64,000 nt of DNA, from NCBI GenBank assembly GCA_948567375.1, contig OX419758.1, forward strand, positions 66,865,965 to 66,929,964, in the 5' to 3' direction. The position numbers and the translations under genes were made by a program. Source of the stretch: Lunularia cruciata (taxonomy: Eukaryota; Streptophyta; Marchantiopsida; Lunulariales; Lunulariaceae). Positions 42,094 to 52,406 of the stretch are shown piece after piece. Below the pieces are notes generated by a model that searched no databases, was not told the DNA's origin, and saw only the letters and a list, made by a program, of their open reading frames with translations. Each line of letters starts with the position of its first letter. Within the stretch, counting starts at the first letter, position 1.

Positions 42094-43241
42094 TAAGTTT
42101 TCACTTTGTCCTCAAAGTGAAGGTCTCTCTACCTTCTATGGTACATCTTCAACTTATCATGGATGACTCTATCAAAGTGTCTTCCTCCCAACTCCTTGAG
42201 ATCATAGGTGTAATTGCCACACATCTTCTCCACTATGAAAGGTCCAAAGTACTTAAGCAAAAACTTCTTTTGCACTCTCTTGAATCAAACAAAATCAAAC
42301 AACATTACCCAATCACCTTCTTTGAAAGTCTCCACCTTCTTCTTGCCTTGCTTCTTGTCATAGCTCTCCTTTTGTTTCCTTTAGGCTTGCTCCACTCGAA
42401 CCATAGCAACTGCTCTTGCCTCTTCCAACTCCATGAGTTGATCCTTCCTTGACTTCTCTTCATCACCTCCTTGTGCTTTCTTCAATCTCCTATGAATGCT
42501 TTGGAAGGTAGGAAGATCAAAGTGAATAGGTAAGGTAGACTCAATACCATACACCAATTGAAATGGAGAATATCCGGTGGAAGTCTTCATGGTTGTCCTA
42601 TACTCCCACAAAAGTGCATGAATCCTCTTGTCCCAATGATGTTTAGCCCCCTCCATTTCTACATCTTTGGCCAACATCATGCACAAGGTCTGATTGGTTC
42701 TCTCTGCCAAGCCGTTGGAATTTGGCTTATAGGATGTAGTTACTCTATGTGTGATAGAGAAATGTCGTAGCATGGCTGTAGTAATGCTTCCTGTAAACTC
42801 TCCTCCTCTATCAGAAACCAACTCCAAAGGGCATCCAAACCTAGTGATAATGCATTCATAAAGAAATCTACCCACTTCATCTTCATTTTTGTCCCTCAAT
42901 GGTCTAGCCTCAACCCACTTAGTAAGGTTATCAATAACTACCACAATGTACCAATTGTTCCTTGGGGTTCTATTGAGAAGACCTACAAAATCAATTCTCC
43001 ACTTCTCAAAAGGTCCTAGTAATGGAATTGATCTAAGTGGTGGAGTGGATGTAGACTTTCTAGCAAAAGCTTGACAAACATGACAAGTTTTGCAATAATC
43101 AAGACAATCCTTGAAAATCCCTCTCCAATGGTAACCTACATCTAGAATCTTGAAAGCAATCACCTTTCTTGCAAAGTGTCCTCCACATACTAAACCTTCA
43201 TGAAACTCCTTTATGAGTAGGATAGACTCTTCCTTACCCAC
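42093..43241 (-). pseudogene. Integrase of A3, nearly intact
   Basis: Begins MGKEESILLIKEFHEGLVCGG with HHCC zinc motif completed by CKTCHVCQAF, core first Asp in RIDFVGLLN, second in LVSDRGGEF, Glu in NGLAERTNQTL, then WEYRTTMKTSTGYSPFQLVYG. A single stop at 42383-42381 follows VEQA; the basic tail then reads on through EGDWVMLFDFV and YFGPFIVEKM (GPF/Y module) to 42093. There is no chromodomain or PHD finger. It would act in the nucleus to join element DNA to the chromosome. The best copy of this gene in the window. Confidence 0.9.
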
Positions 43242-43247
43242 TGCTCT

Positions 43248-45337
43248 TCAAAGTAGACCATCTGCTCCTTGGTGAAAAAGAATATCCTCCACCATTGTGT
43301 AAGGTCTAGATCTTGCTGCAAGGGCCTTCCTCTCCCTAGCATGCATCCCTTCTAGATAGTTACCTCTTGTCACAAAATCCACAATCTCCTTGTACTCCAT
43401 TGGAACCTCTTGAGTGACTGAGATTGTCATGAGCTCCTCATCCGGGAAGGAATCATCCACTGGCTCATCTCCATCATGATCATAGGCTCTAGATAACAAA
43501 TCAGCATTTGCATGTTTCTTTCTTGGCCTATCCTCAATGGTGTAGTCATACTCAGACAAGAGTATCATCCACCTTGCTAGTCTTCCTTCAACATTAGGCT
43601 TGTTGAAGATGGACTTCAAAGCCTTGTGATCCATTACAATGTTGGCTTTCCCTCCAATCAAGTAGTGTCTAAACTTCTTGAGACCAAAGATCACTACCAA
43701 CCCTTCTCTCTCCGTGACAGAGTAGTTCTTCTCTGCTGAAACCATCTGCCTACTAGCATAAGCTATTAGATGATCATGCCCATCTTGGTCTAATTGACTA
43801 CAAGTGCATCCTATAGCTACATAAGAAGCATCAATGTAGAGGATGAAAGGCTAACTCCAATCAGGTTTAGCAAGAATTGGAGCTACAACAAGGGATTGCT
43901 TGAGCTCCTCAAAAGCTTTGAGAGCCTCCTTGTCTTCCAAAATAACCATGTAATCTACACCCTTCTTCATGTAGATGGTCAATGCATAAGCCTTGTTAGA
44001 AAATGAGAAGATGAACCTCCTATAGTATCCAACCATCCCCAAGAATTGGCGTAACTTTGTCAAGCTTGAAGGGAATGGAAGGTCTGAGATTTTCCTCACC
44101 TTCTCAGGATCAACTACTATTCCATCCTTGGAGATGATGTGCCCCAAAAGTAGACCTTCTTCACATCCAAAAATGCACTTCTCTGGTTGAGTGATGCATT
44201 TGCCTCATCCAAGCATTGCAAGACTTTGATTAGGTGCTCAAAGTGCTCCTCCTTCCTTCCATAAACACAAAAGTCATCAATGAAGTCTCTCACAAATTTC
44301 CCAATCAAAGGTTCAAATACCTTGTTCATGAACCGTTGGAATGTGGCTGGAGCATTGCAAAGTCCAAAAGGCATGACCTTGAAAGCGTAAGTTCTCCAAG
44401 GTGTGGTGAATGTGGTGAGTTATTGATGCTCTAGTGCAATCTTGATTTGGTTGTATCCACTATAACCATCTCCAAAACTGTACCTCTCATGACCTACAAC
44501 CTCCTCCAAGATCTCATCAATGAACGGCAATGGGTAGTAGTCCTTCTTGGTAACAGCATTGAGCTTCTTGTAATCCACACATACCCGAAGCTTGCCATTC
44601 TTTTTCTTCACAATGACAATTGGAGACATCCATTCTGAATTCTCCACCTCAAAGATAAATCCAGCCTCCTTGAGCTTATCAATCTCCTCCTTCACAACCA
44701 AAGATATTGGTGGGCTAATGCAAGGTTGCTTTTGGCGGATTGGTCTTGTATGTGACTCCACCTCTATCTTGTGCTCCTCCAAGGTGACTTCCTTCAAATC
44801 CTTGTGACTAAAAGCAAACACATGGATGAACTTGCGGAAAATCTCCTCAAATCTCACCTTCTCCTCCTTGGTAACATTTGCGCCATACTTGAGGGTAGCT
44901 AACCTTCTCTCTACCTCCTCAAGTGTCAATGGTGATTTGTCTGGGTCCTTCAAAACCTTTGGCTTTGGTGCAAAATCCATAGCACACAAGCGATACACAT
45001 CTGAATAAGATTCAGATTCATCCTCCTCCGTGGAAGTCTCTTCCTCCATGCTTGTGTCCATACCTAAAGCTCCTTCTTCAGAATCTGATTCCCAATAATC
45101 AGAAGATGGTGTATCTGAATATGAATTGTTGGTGGTGTTAGTCACAAGAATTGTGACTCTATGGTTTGATGGCCCAATCCTCAAGTACCCTTTGTGCCAT
45201 CTATCAGTTGTGCGTGCTGCTCTCAACCATGGCCTCCCAATAAGTAAGTCATAGCTTGAATCCTTCAAGACTTGGAAAGTCATGAGATTTTGAAATCCCA
45301 TAACTGAAACTACCACCTTATCCATCACTCCTATTGG
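43248..45337 (-). pseudogene. Reverse transcriptase-RNase H of A3
   Basis: Follows the shared UGA. 45328-44420 is open: SSYDLLIGRPWL, an acidic linker, VTKEEKVRFEEIFRKF, VDYKKLNAVTKKDYYPLPF and GDGYSGYNQIKI. A frame interruption at about 44415 precedes 44374-44117 with the catalytic FIDDFCVYG, then FLGMVGYYRRF (44147-43851) and, after a stop at 43851, RNase H (43745-43248) with VTEREGLVVIFGLKKFRHYL and KHANADLLSRAYD. The gene order and residues match A1. Confidence 0.88.
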
Positions 45338-46961
45338 TCAAACTTGTTGCTTGTTTGCCATGCTCACCACAAATGTTGAAGGTCTTGAGGGTATCATACC
45401 CCAACTTCTTCATCAACCTTTCTGACATGGCATTCACTGCTGATCCTCCATCAACCAATGCATCCTTGATGTTGTGACCATTCACTCTCACATCAATATT
45501 GGAGGCATATTCACAAGCCTCCCATGGTGTTGGCTTGGCATCCACCACCCCCATTGATATTGGAACTTTTGCCTTCTTCTTCTTCTTCTTCTTGCTCCTT
45601 GTAGAACTCAAACCACCTCTTAGCTCCTTTCTCAAGGTAGGGTTCAAAGCAATTAATTGGCCAACTGTGATGTTAGCCTTGTGACTACCAACATCCTCCA
45701 ACACATTGTAGTTCCATTGTTGCTTTGAGATCAAGAAGTCCTCCATCCCCAACTTCTTCCTTGGAGTCCTTGTTGTTGATGGTGTTGAGGGGCAAGTGCT
45801 CCTAGTAGACATAGGAGTATCCTTGCTTGAAGTAAATCCTTGAGAAGAGTGAACATCCTCTGCAAAACGAGCTCTCTTCTTCTCTTGTGCCAAAAGCTCC
45901 AAATTAAGACCCTTGGAGTTTGAGCACTCTCCCTTCTCATACTTGCTCTCAACCACATCTATGGATGCTATCCCCTTACCTTTGTTGGGGTTAGGAGCCA
46001 CTTAGGTTTCACTACCTCCCTCTTTCCCTCTATTGGCTCCCTCATAACCCCTTCCTCCATGGTAAGTGGAATTTGGGCAATTCCTTTGGATATGGCCTCT
46101 TCCTCCACAACCAAAACAATTTCTATCATTGAAATTGTTGGCTGGTTGGCCTCCTCTATATGGATAGTTTTCATAACTCCTAGGCCCTCTCTCTACATTT
46201 TGATCCACCTCTCTCTTCTCCCATAGTTGCACCACATTGATCTTGAGATCCGCAAGTTGTTCTGTGATGGTTTGGAGTGGATCTTTTGGTGGAGGTGCAA
46301 GAACTGGAGCAACTACTACTTGTGGTGCAACCCTTGTCACCAAAGTATCAGAAGTTCCACCATACTTGTAGCCTTGAGGAGGATGCACAACCTCCTTCAC
46401 CACCAAATCACTCTCATCCTCTTCCAAACTCTCCTCCATACGAATTGCGATCTTGAAAGCTTCAACCTTGGAAGAAGGTTTCTCATATCTCACCTTGCTT
46501 CTAATTTGTGGTCTCAACCCTCCCACAAAATTCTTGGTGAGCATGGCCCCTATGCCAATCATAGTAGTCTCCACATCATCCCCACCCTTCCTCAACACTA
46601 TGCAAAATCTGGACTCCAACTTTTCCACTCTTTCCACATAGACTCTCACTTTCTCTCCATCTCCTTGCTTGAGAAATGTAACCTCACTCATCAATCTCTC
46701 ATAACTCTCATCAGGAAGAAAGTTCTCAATGAGTGCTGAAGTCAAAGTCTCCCAAGACTCCTCTTCCCCATCTCTCCTCTCTCTCTTTTGGTATTCTGAC
46801 TCATACCATGTAAGTGCTGCATCCTCAAAGAAATCTGGTAATAATGAGGCCCACTCATTCTTCCTCCTCTCATTGTTTCCTATGCAAGCTCTCTTGAAGT
46901 CTCTCACAAAGGCCTCCACATCTTCTCCATCCTTGCCAAAGAAAACCGGAAGTTTCCCCAT
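45338..46961 (-). pseudogene. gag-protease of A3
   Basis: ATG at 46961, MGKLPVFFGKDGEDVEAF, gag core ALTWYESEYQKRERRD, and a complete zinc knuckle CFGCGGRGHIQRNC near residue 295. One in-frame TAA (46004-46002) follows GSET; A1 has CAA there. The same frame goes on with a Ser/Thr-rich linker and the protease block DALVDGGSAVNAMS. An extra G in the run near 45400 shifts the frame, and the family UGA is at 45340-45338. Gag plus protease without these breaks would be about 545 residues. Confidence 0.9.
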
Positions 46962-47196
46962 CTTAACCCCTCACTATCTTTCTTTTCTTTCAAATTTTTT
47001 TTTCTCTTTTCTTTTCTCTCACTCTATTACTAATAGAGTATATACATGACTAACACCATCTGAGAATAATCCACTCTAGGAAACACAAAAGGTTCAGGTT
47101 GCTCCAAGATTTCTATAGTAACATCAAATCCTAGAGTGCATATTAATCTAACTCTCGTGGATAGTTTATCCATAAGTTGAAAGATTATCTCCATCA

Positions 47197-47670
47197 CTAA
47201 TCTTGAGAACTAGTTGATGAAAGTGGCAGTATTTCTATAGCTGTACTAAGACTCTCTCCAAGATCCTTCACCAAAGTTTCCAAAAGTGCTTTTACTCCAT
47301 TACACTCATGTCCTTTTGGAAGTCCTTCAACTCCACAAACCTCACACAACTCCTTGGTCTTAGATCTTCTCCCTCCCAATCTTGGTGAAGAAGGTCCAAC
47401 ATGCAAACCCAAGTCAAGTAAGCCTCTCCTTTCCCTCAATCTCTTGCTCTCAAAGGTCAATGGACATGAACTTGCCTTATGTCTCTTCTCTCTACATAGA
47501 AAGCACTTAGATTCACTCTTTCCTCCAAGTGGTGTAGGTTTTTGGATCCTCTCAACACTCTCTTCAAATTCTATTGTAAACTCTCTTTTCCTCAAATCCA
47601 CCCCTACAATCACCTCAAACCCTTGGGGAAACTTGCATAATCTCAATTTCCACTCTTGATGACCCTCCAT
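47197..47670 (-). CDS. Family A leader ORF with two zinc-binding motifs (A3 copy of ORF0)
   Basis: 157 codons, open, same length as the A1 copy. First motif CFLCREKRHKASSC keeps Cys, Cys, His, Cys. Second motif CEVCGVEGLPKGHEC is identical to A1. Most differences from A1 are conservative (for example VLQGFK against FPQGFE), and the frame has survived in both. It lies 235 bp upstream of gag, so it is probably translated from the 5' part of the element RNA or from a spliced RNA. The role is unknown; the two zinc motifs point to nucleic-acid or protein binding. Confidence 0.6.
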   Translation of the reverse strand: MEGHQEWKLRLCKFPQGFEVIVGVDLRKREFTIEFEESVERIQKPTPLGGKSESKCFLCREKRHKASSCPLTFESKRLRERRGLLDLGLHVGPSSPRLGGRRSKTKELCEVCGVEGLPKGHECNGVKALLETLVKDLGESLSTAIEILPLSSTSSQD

Positions 47671-48506
47671 GTTCCCAAGATGAATCTAAACACTCAAACA
47701 TGCTTTTTGTTGATCTCAAACTCCTCATGCATGAGATCTCCACTCTGCAGAATTGACCCTTCCTCACACTATCACTCAAATCTCCCATTTAGTATATCAT
47801 TGTCCTCTGAACTTTTTTACACTTGATCACAACTTTAGGATATCACTCTCTGCAAAATTTCAGATCTTTTCATCAAGCCATTTGGCCTAGACATCTTTCT
47901 ATTCAGCACACAAATTTCAGATTTGGTCTGAAAACCATTCCCCTCACTTCAAAAACTCACAACGCCCTGCAAAAACACGATCTCTCTCTCATTTTTGTGG
48001 CAGCAGGTAGGATACAATGCACTAAATTTTCTTGGAAATTTTCATGACAATTCACTGAAAACCGAAGACATGGCAGACTCTGTACAATTTTCCAGAGAGC
48101 ATGCAATTGTAGGAGCACTTTACCCTATACTTTCAAAAATTCTGGCCCAGTGTGCATAGGAGCTCTCATAATAATTTCAAGTATGCTAACTGAAAGATAA
48201 CCCAAGCTATCATGTGTAGAAATTTCAAGTCCAGATCTCAAACTTGAGATTTTGCCCAAAATCACCTTAATCCCCAAAATCTGCAATCCACCTCACACAA
48301 TCTCTCCAATTCCTCTCATGTGTACAGGATATACAAAATCACCTCAAAGACATCATAATGAACTACAGGGTATACAAATGGATCTTGGTTGTCTAACATA
48401 AGTTCAGCCCTCTCCTTTCCTAATGTTCTCTCCAAGTGAGCTCTCATAGCATCCTTCTGCCTAATGTAGAATTGAACGCAGAACATTATCTTGCCTTCTA
48501 GAGAGG

Positions 48507-48523
48507 TCCCAGCAACGGAACCA
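48507..48523 (-). other. Primer-binding site of A3
   Basis: Minus strand TGGTTCCGTTGCTGGGA, four bases inside the 5' LTR end. One change from A1; tRNA-Asp-like core. Confidence 0.65.
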
Positions 48524-48527
48524 AGAA

Positions 48528-49219
48528 TGTGAGCCGGCCTGTCTCTCACTCAGGATGAACCTCTGATGGCTATTATGGTAGCACACCATGGACTTAGAAG
48601 GCAAAGAACCTGAACTCCATCATACTCCTCCAAGGCTAACACTCCAAGACTCAAGACATTGCTCACTAGAGAACTCAATGAGAGAGAGATAGTTGCAAAT
48701 GAAAGGATGATGAGTACCTCTTCACCCCTTGTTTATATACTTGTGAAATAGTTATGTACCAAAGTTACTAATTACCGTAGTAACTCAAGTTACTAAACTA
48801 AAAGTCAAGTAAAGTCAAAAAGTAGAAAGGAATATCCATTCACATGGGCATATTCCCCTAAGCATGTGGTCTTATCTTAACCCAACCACTAAGTCAAGGA
48901 TTCCTTCACATGGGCTATCCTTGGACTAAAGAAGAATCCAAAACAAAAAGGCTTGCGGGCCCAAGAGTTCTCAACTCTTTCCTCAAAGCCAAACACCTAG
49001 GAATAATACCAAGTCAACACACTAAAATCCAAAATAGTGGTGCTCATCTTTTCTACTTCCTCTAAAGTAAGGTCCTCTCTATCTTAGCTATGACTAACTT
49101 TAGCTAACCATGACTAATATAGAACCATCCTTTATCTCTATATAAATAATATCTCTTAAGTACTTGTAATACCAAGTTAAATATCACAATACCACACACA
49201 TGCACATATGGGTGTTACA
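48528..49219 (-). repeat. 5' LTR of A3
   Basis: 692 bp; TGTAACACCC to GGCTCACA on the minus strand. TATA at 48732-48739, inverted repeat and TTGAC cores conserved. It sits inside another LTR-A fragment. Confidence 0.95.
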
Positions 49220-49569
49220 GACCCAACCACTAAGTCAAGGATTCCTTCACATGGGCTATCCTTGGACTTAAGAAGAATCCAAAACAAAAAGGCTTGCGGG
49301 CCCAAGAGTTCTCAACTCTTTCCTGAAAGCCAAACACCTAGGAATAATACCAAGTCAACACACTCAAGTCCAAAATAGTGGTGCTCATCTTTTCTACTTC
49401 CTCTAAAGTAAGGTCCCCTCTATCTTAGCTATGACTAACTTTACCTAACCATGACTAATATAGAACCATCCTTTATCTCTATATAGATAATATCTCTTAA
49501 GTACTTGTAATACCAAGCTAAATATCATAATATCATAATATCACACACATGCACAAATGGGTGTTACAG
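49220..49569 (-). repeat. 5' half of another LTR-A, interrupted by A3
   Basis: 350 bp on the minus strand from TGTAACACCC at 49569 to GGTTGGGTC at 49220, where A3 begins. The remaining half of this LTR is not found after the A3 3' end. At 49569 it interrupts the family C protease (LKLSDL), so an A element had inserted there. Confidence 0.9.
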
Positions 49570-50166
49570 GTCTGATAATTTCAAAACTTGGGGTGTTGGC
49601 TCAAACGTATGATACCCGAGTCGATTTGTAGTATCTTTGGTCATGACATTCACACTTGACCCTGAATCAATGGGTATCGATGTGATCATGCACCCTGCAA
49701 TCTCCGCATCCACCTTGGGAGATCCTAAATCTTCTTGTTCAATATGATAGATAGCGGGCAGGTCCTTCTTTGACATTGACCTCACCTTCTTGAGTGCCGA
49801 ATTCAGCTGCTTCTTGTACAGCTTGTTATCTTCCCACAATTGCTTAAATGTAACGTTGGCATTTGTGGCTGCCAGATCTGCTACAATGTTGTAATTGGGT
49901 ACTCCTCCCAATTTGACCGTCTTTGCCTTCGGCTTCGGGTTTGAAGTCTCTCCATGTTCCATCTTGACTTTGGGATGCTTCAAAACGGTGACGGGATTGC
50001 TAGTGGCTTTAAGCCAAGGTTTCTCGGGTTGGTCCACCTCGGCTTGGATCAGACCCTTTACTTCAGATCCGATGTCCGCCGGAAAAATTGGAGACTTTGT
50101 TTTTGTCTCCTCTTCCAAACTCAGTTCATGAGTCCTGAGTAGTGCCTCCTTTAGTTCTTTTTGCAA
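49570..50166 (-). pseudogene. Protease of family C, truncated
   Basis: 200 open codons: a charged N-terminal part, VPNYNIVADLAATNANVTFKQL, then the active site PIDSGSSVNVMTKDTTNRLG with catalytic Asp in the D-S-G form. It is cut at 49570 by the LTR-A fragment before the second conserved block. It matures Gag-Pol. The C-terminal half and RT are lost. Confidence 0.85.
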
Positions 50167-50170
50167 GGCT

Positions 50171-52380
50171 TTAGCTTTGGCTTTTTGTGAGGATCTTTTC
50201 CTCCTTGGCAGAAAGAATTGCCTTTGGGCGCAATCTCTTTGCCTTTCTGGAAGACAACGAGGTCGTACTCAGTTCCTCAGGATCACGCTTCTTCTTACTG
50301 GAGCATGTCTCAACCTTCAAAATGTCAAGGTCCGGCCATTCTCCTTCCAAGGCCGGACTTCCTTCCTGAGGTCTCTCCTCAAGTGTGATACAATTTACAT
50401 TTGTATCCCCCTTTGCCTGAATTGCTACACGCTCAGCGGGGGTCTGTACATACTTTACAGGCGGCTTCAGGTTTGGTGGGTGAGGACATTGGTTGCCCGT
50501 ATGTCCCGATCCTTTACAATTTCTGCACAAGGGAAGATACCCGATTTTCCTTCTTGGTTCCGGACAGTTTGAAGACCAATGTCCCATTGAGCCACAATTG
50601 TAATAGGCTCCGGGTGCAACATTCTGAGGGCGATTCTGGTTGCTCATTGGTGGTCTTCATGGAGGAGCATTGGGCTTATACTCCCTTGGTCCAAACCTCG
50701 GACCTTGGTACGATGTGCTAGCCTGAGGCTATACTTCTTGCATTTGGTACATAGCCTCTTTGTCCTTGTCTTGGCTCCATCCCCGAACCCAATCAATTTG
50801 CTGCATTGGGAATGCATTACGAGTATTGCATTTGGTGTTTGCGTGGCCTGATTTGCCAACATGCGGTGCACCATACATTTGATCTTCCAAATGTTGGGGC
50901 CTTCCTTCTATCTTGGGCCCCAATCATCTGGATCTTGAAATCCAAAAACTCCTTGATGAGGGCATCCAGCTTGGTATCCGCCTTATTTACACTCTTTGCT
51001 GGAGGAGTCACAGATTTCTTACCCCCTTGTCTTCTTACTCGTCTTGGCTTTGATTCTTCTTCGGATTTTGAAGAAGAGCTCGAAGACGTGGAGGATTCTT
51101 CCAAAGAAGGAGATGTACTGTGCAAAGCTCTCCTTCTGGGCTTCTTGTCTTTCTTCTCCTAATTTCTCCGGTTGCCGGCAGAGTGAGAATGGGCCGCCCC
51201 GTAACGAGCGACATGTTTGAGTACTTTGTCAAGGGAAGTTACATTCCTCTCCCTTGCAAAGATTTGGATCTCTGCTGAAAGTCCCCCGAGGAACCAGGTA
51301 ATGGCTTGGGCATCGGAGTAACCCACCACCCCCGATTGCTTGGGAACTCGGTTCAAGAGTGCCATGAACCGCTCAGAGTAGTCTCTCAACTTCTCCTTCT
51401 TGCCTTGGTCTAAATCATTGAGTGCCGCAAAGACACTCGTGTTGTAATCAACCTCCCGGAATTGTTCTAGGAAGTTGTTTCTCAAGTCTGCCCAGTCCGC
51501 CAGTACAAACCCCTTCTGGGTCACATGGGTATACCAACTCTAAGCTTTCTTTTGGAGCAGACTTGGGAAAATTCTCAGTCGATCCGCTGAGTCATGCTCC
51601 TTGTTAGCAAAGGAGATGACTTCGAATTCTTTGAGGAATTCATCGGGGTCTTTGTCTTGTTTTGTCCTCTTGTACTTCTGATAGGCGTGTCGGGTGACAC
51701 GCAACAAATTCATCATTTGATGCACTGGAATTGGCTGAGGTAATGTTGAACTTGACGGAATTGAGAGATTGGCTGGTATGGACGTCGTGTTGTCAGCCCA
51801 GGGGTTCTAATTTGTCAAATTCAAGGTGGGGTCTTCTTTGACAATTTCTGCTATGAGGGGTGTTGACTTCAACCCGAGTGGAAGATTCAGGATCAACACC
51901 ACCAATTTGTTCTTCAAAATTCCTTCGGGACAACCAAGGAATTATCTGTAGAAGATGCTGACACTCTTCTTCCGTAAGTGTTTCTGTTGTCTTTTCTCAA
52001 ACAAAATTCTTTAAGGACGCGACTTCCTTTACAGCTCTAGGGGAAGTCAGTGTACTGGGCCGCAATGCATATGTTTGGCCACTCGAGTCTTTCTTCTACT
52101 TGGACGAAGAGGGAGATGCGAAGTAGCCTTGCCAACCGCCTTCGTGTTTCTTGTAATCAAGTTCTTGCAGGGCTTCCTGCACTTTGTGAAGAAGTTGAAA
52201 GTCCAACGCCTCTCGTTCAGTTTTATCAACAGTGGATGGGACGTTCAGGCGTTTGTCTTCTTCATGCTGCAATGCTCGTCTTCGAGCTCTCTCTTCCCGT
52301 TTCTCACGATGCAGACATTCATATTGTGCTGATACCCAGTTTTGAATTTGGCTTCATATTCTTCCACTTCCAAGATTTGT
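50171..52380 (-). pseudogene. gag of family C
   Basis: Starts near the PBS; pieces in several frames. The gag core is at 51725-51159 (VTRHAYQKYKRTKQDKDPDEF, WYTHVTQKGFVLADWADLRNNF, FAALNDLDQGKKEKLRDYSERF). A Ser-rich basic stretch with SSTSSSSSSKSEEESKPRR follows at 51125-51035. Two zinc knuckles are in 50647-50171: YNCGSMGHWSSNC, where the first Cys is Tyr, and a complete CRNCKGSGHTGNQC. Stops or frame changes lie near 51540, 51160, 50815 and 50650. A weaker N-terminal reading covers 52330-51750. Confidence 0.75.
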
Positions 52381-52382
52381 AT

Positions 52383-52399
52383 CCCCGGCAGTGGCGCCA
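52383..52399 (-). other. Primer-binding site of family C, tRNA-Asp type
   Basis: Minus strand TGGCGCCACTGCCGGGG, seven bases inside the LTR end. It matches the tRNA-Asp PBS except for two central bases. This type is usual in Athila/Tat-side Gypsy elements. Confidence 0.85.
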
Positions 52400-52406
52400 A
52401 AAATCA

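Larger units (their letters stand above)
41389..49219 (-). mobile_element. Element A3, structurally complete family A element
   Basis: 7831 bp on the minus strand with two 692-bp LTRs that differ at about 20 positions by my count, roughly 3%, so it is fairly young. It has PBS, leader, ORF0, gag-protease, UGA, RT-RNase H, integrase and polypurine tract. The 47671-48500 leader holds no gene that I can see. Flanks do not match: GGGTC before the 5' LTR (within another LTR-A) and GGACG after the 3' LTR (within the PHD element), so one side has been rearranged since insertion. Few mutations: one stop in gag, a frameshift in protease, a frameshift in RT and one stop in the integrase tail. Confidence 0.93.

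Noticed and set aside
46227-46739. 170-codon plus-strand frame
   Set aside because: Antisense shadow of A3 gag; no start context, motif or conservation of its own.
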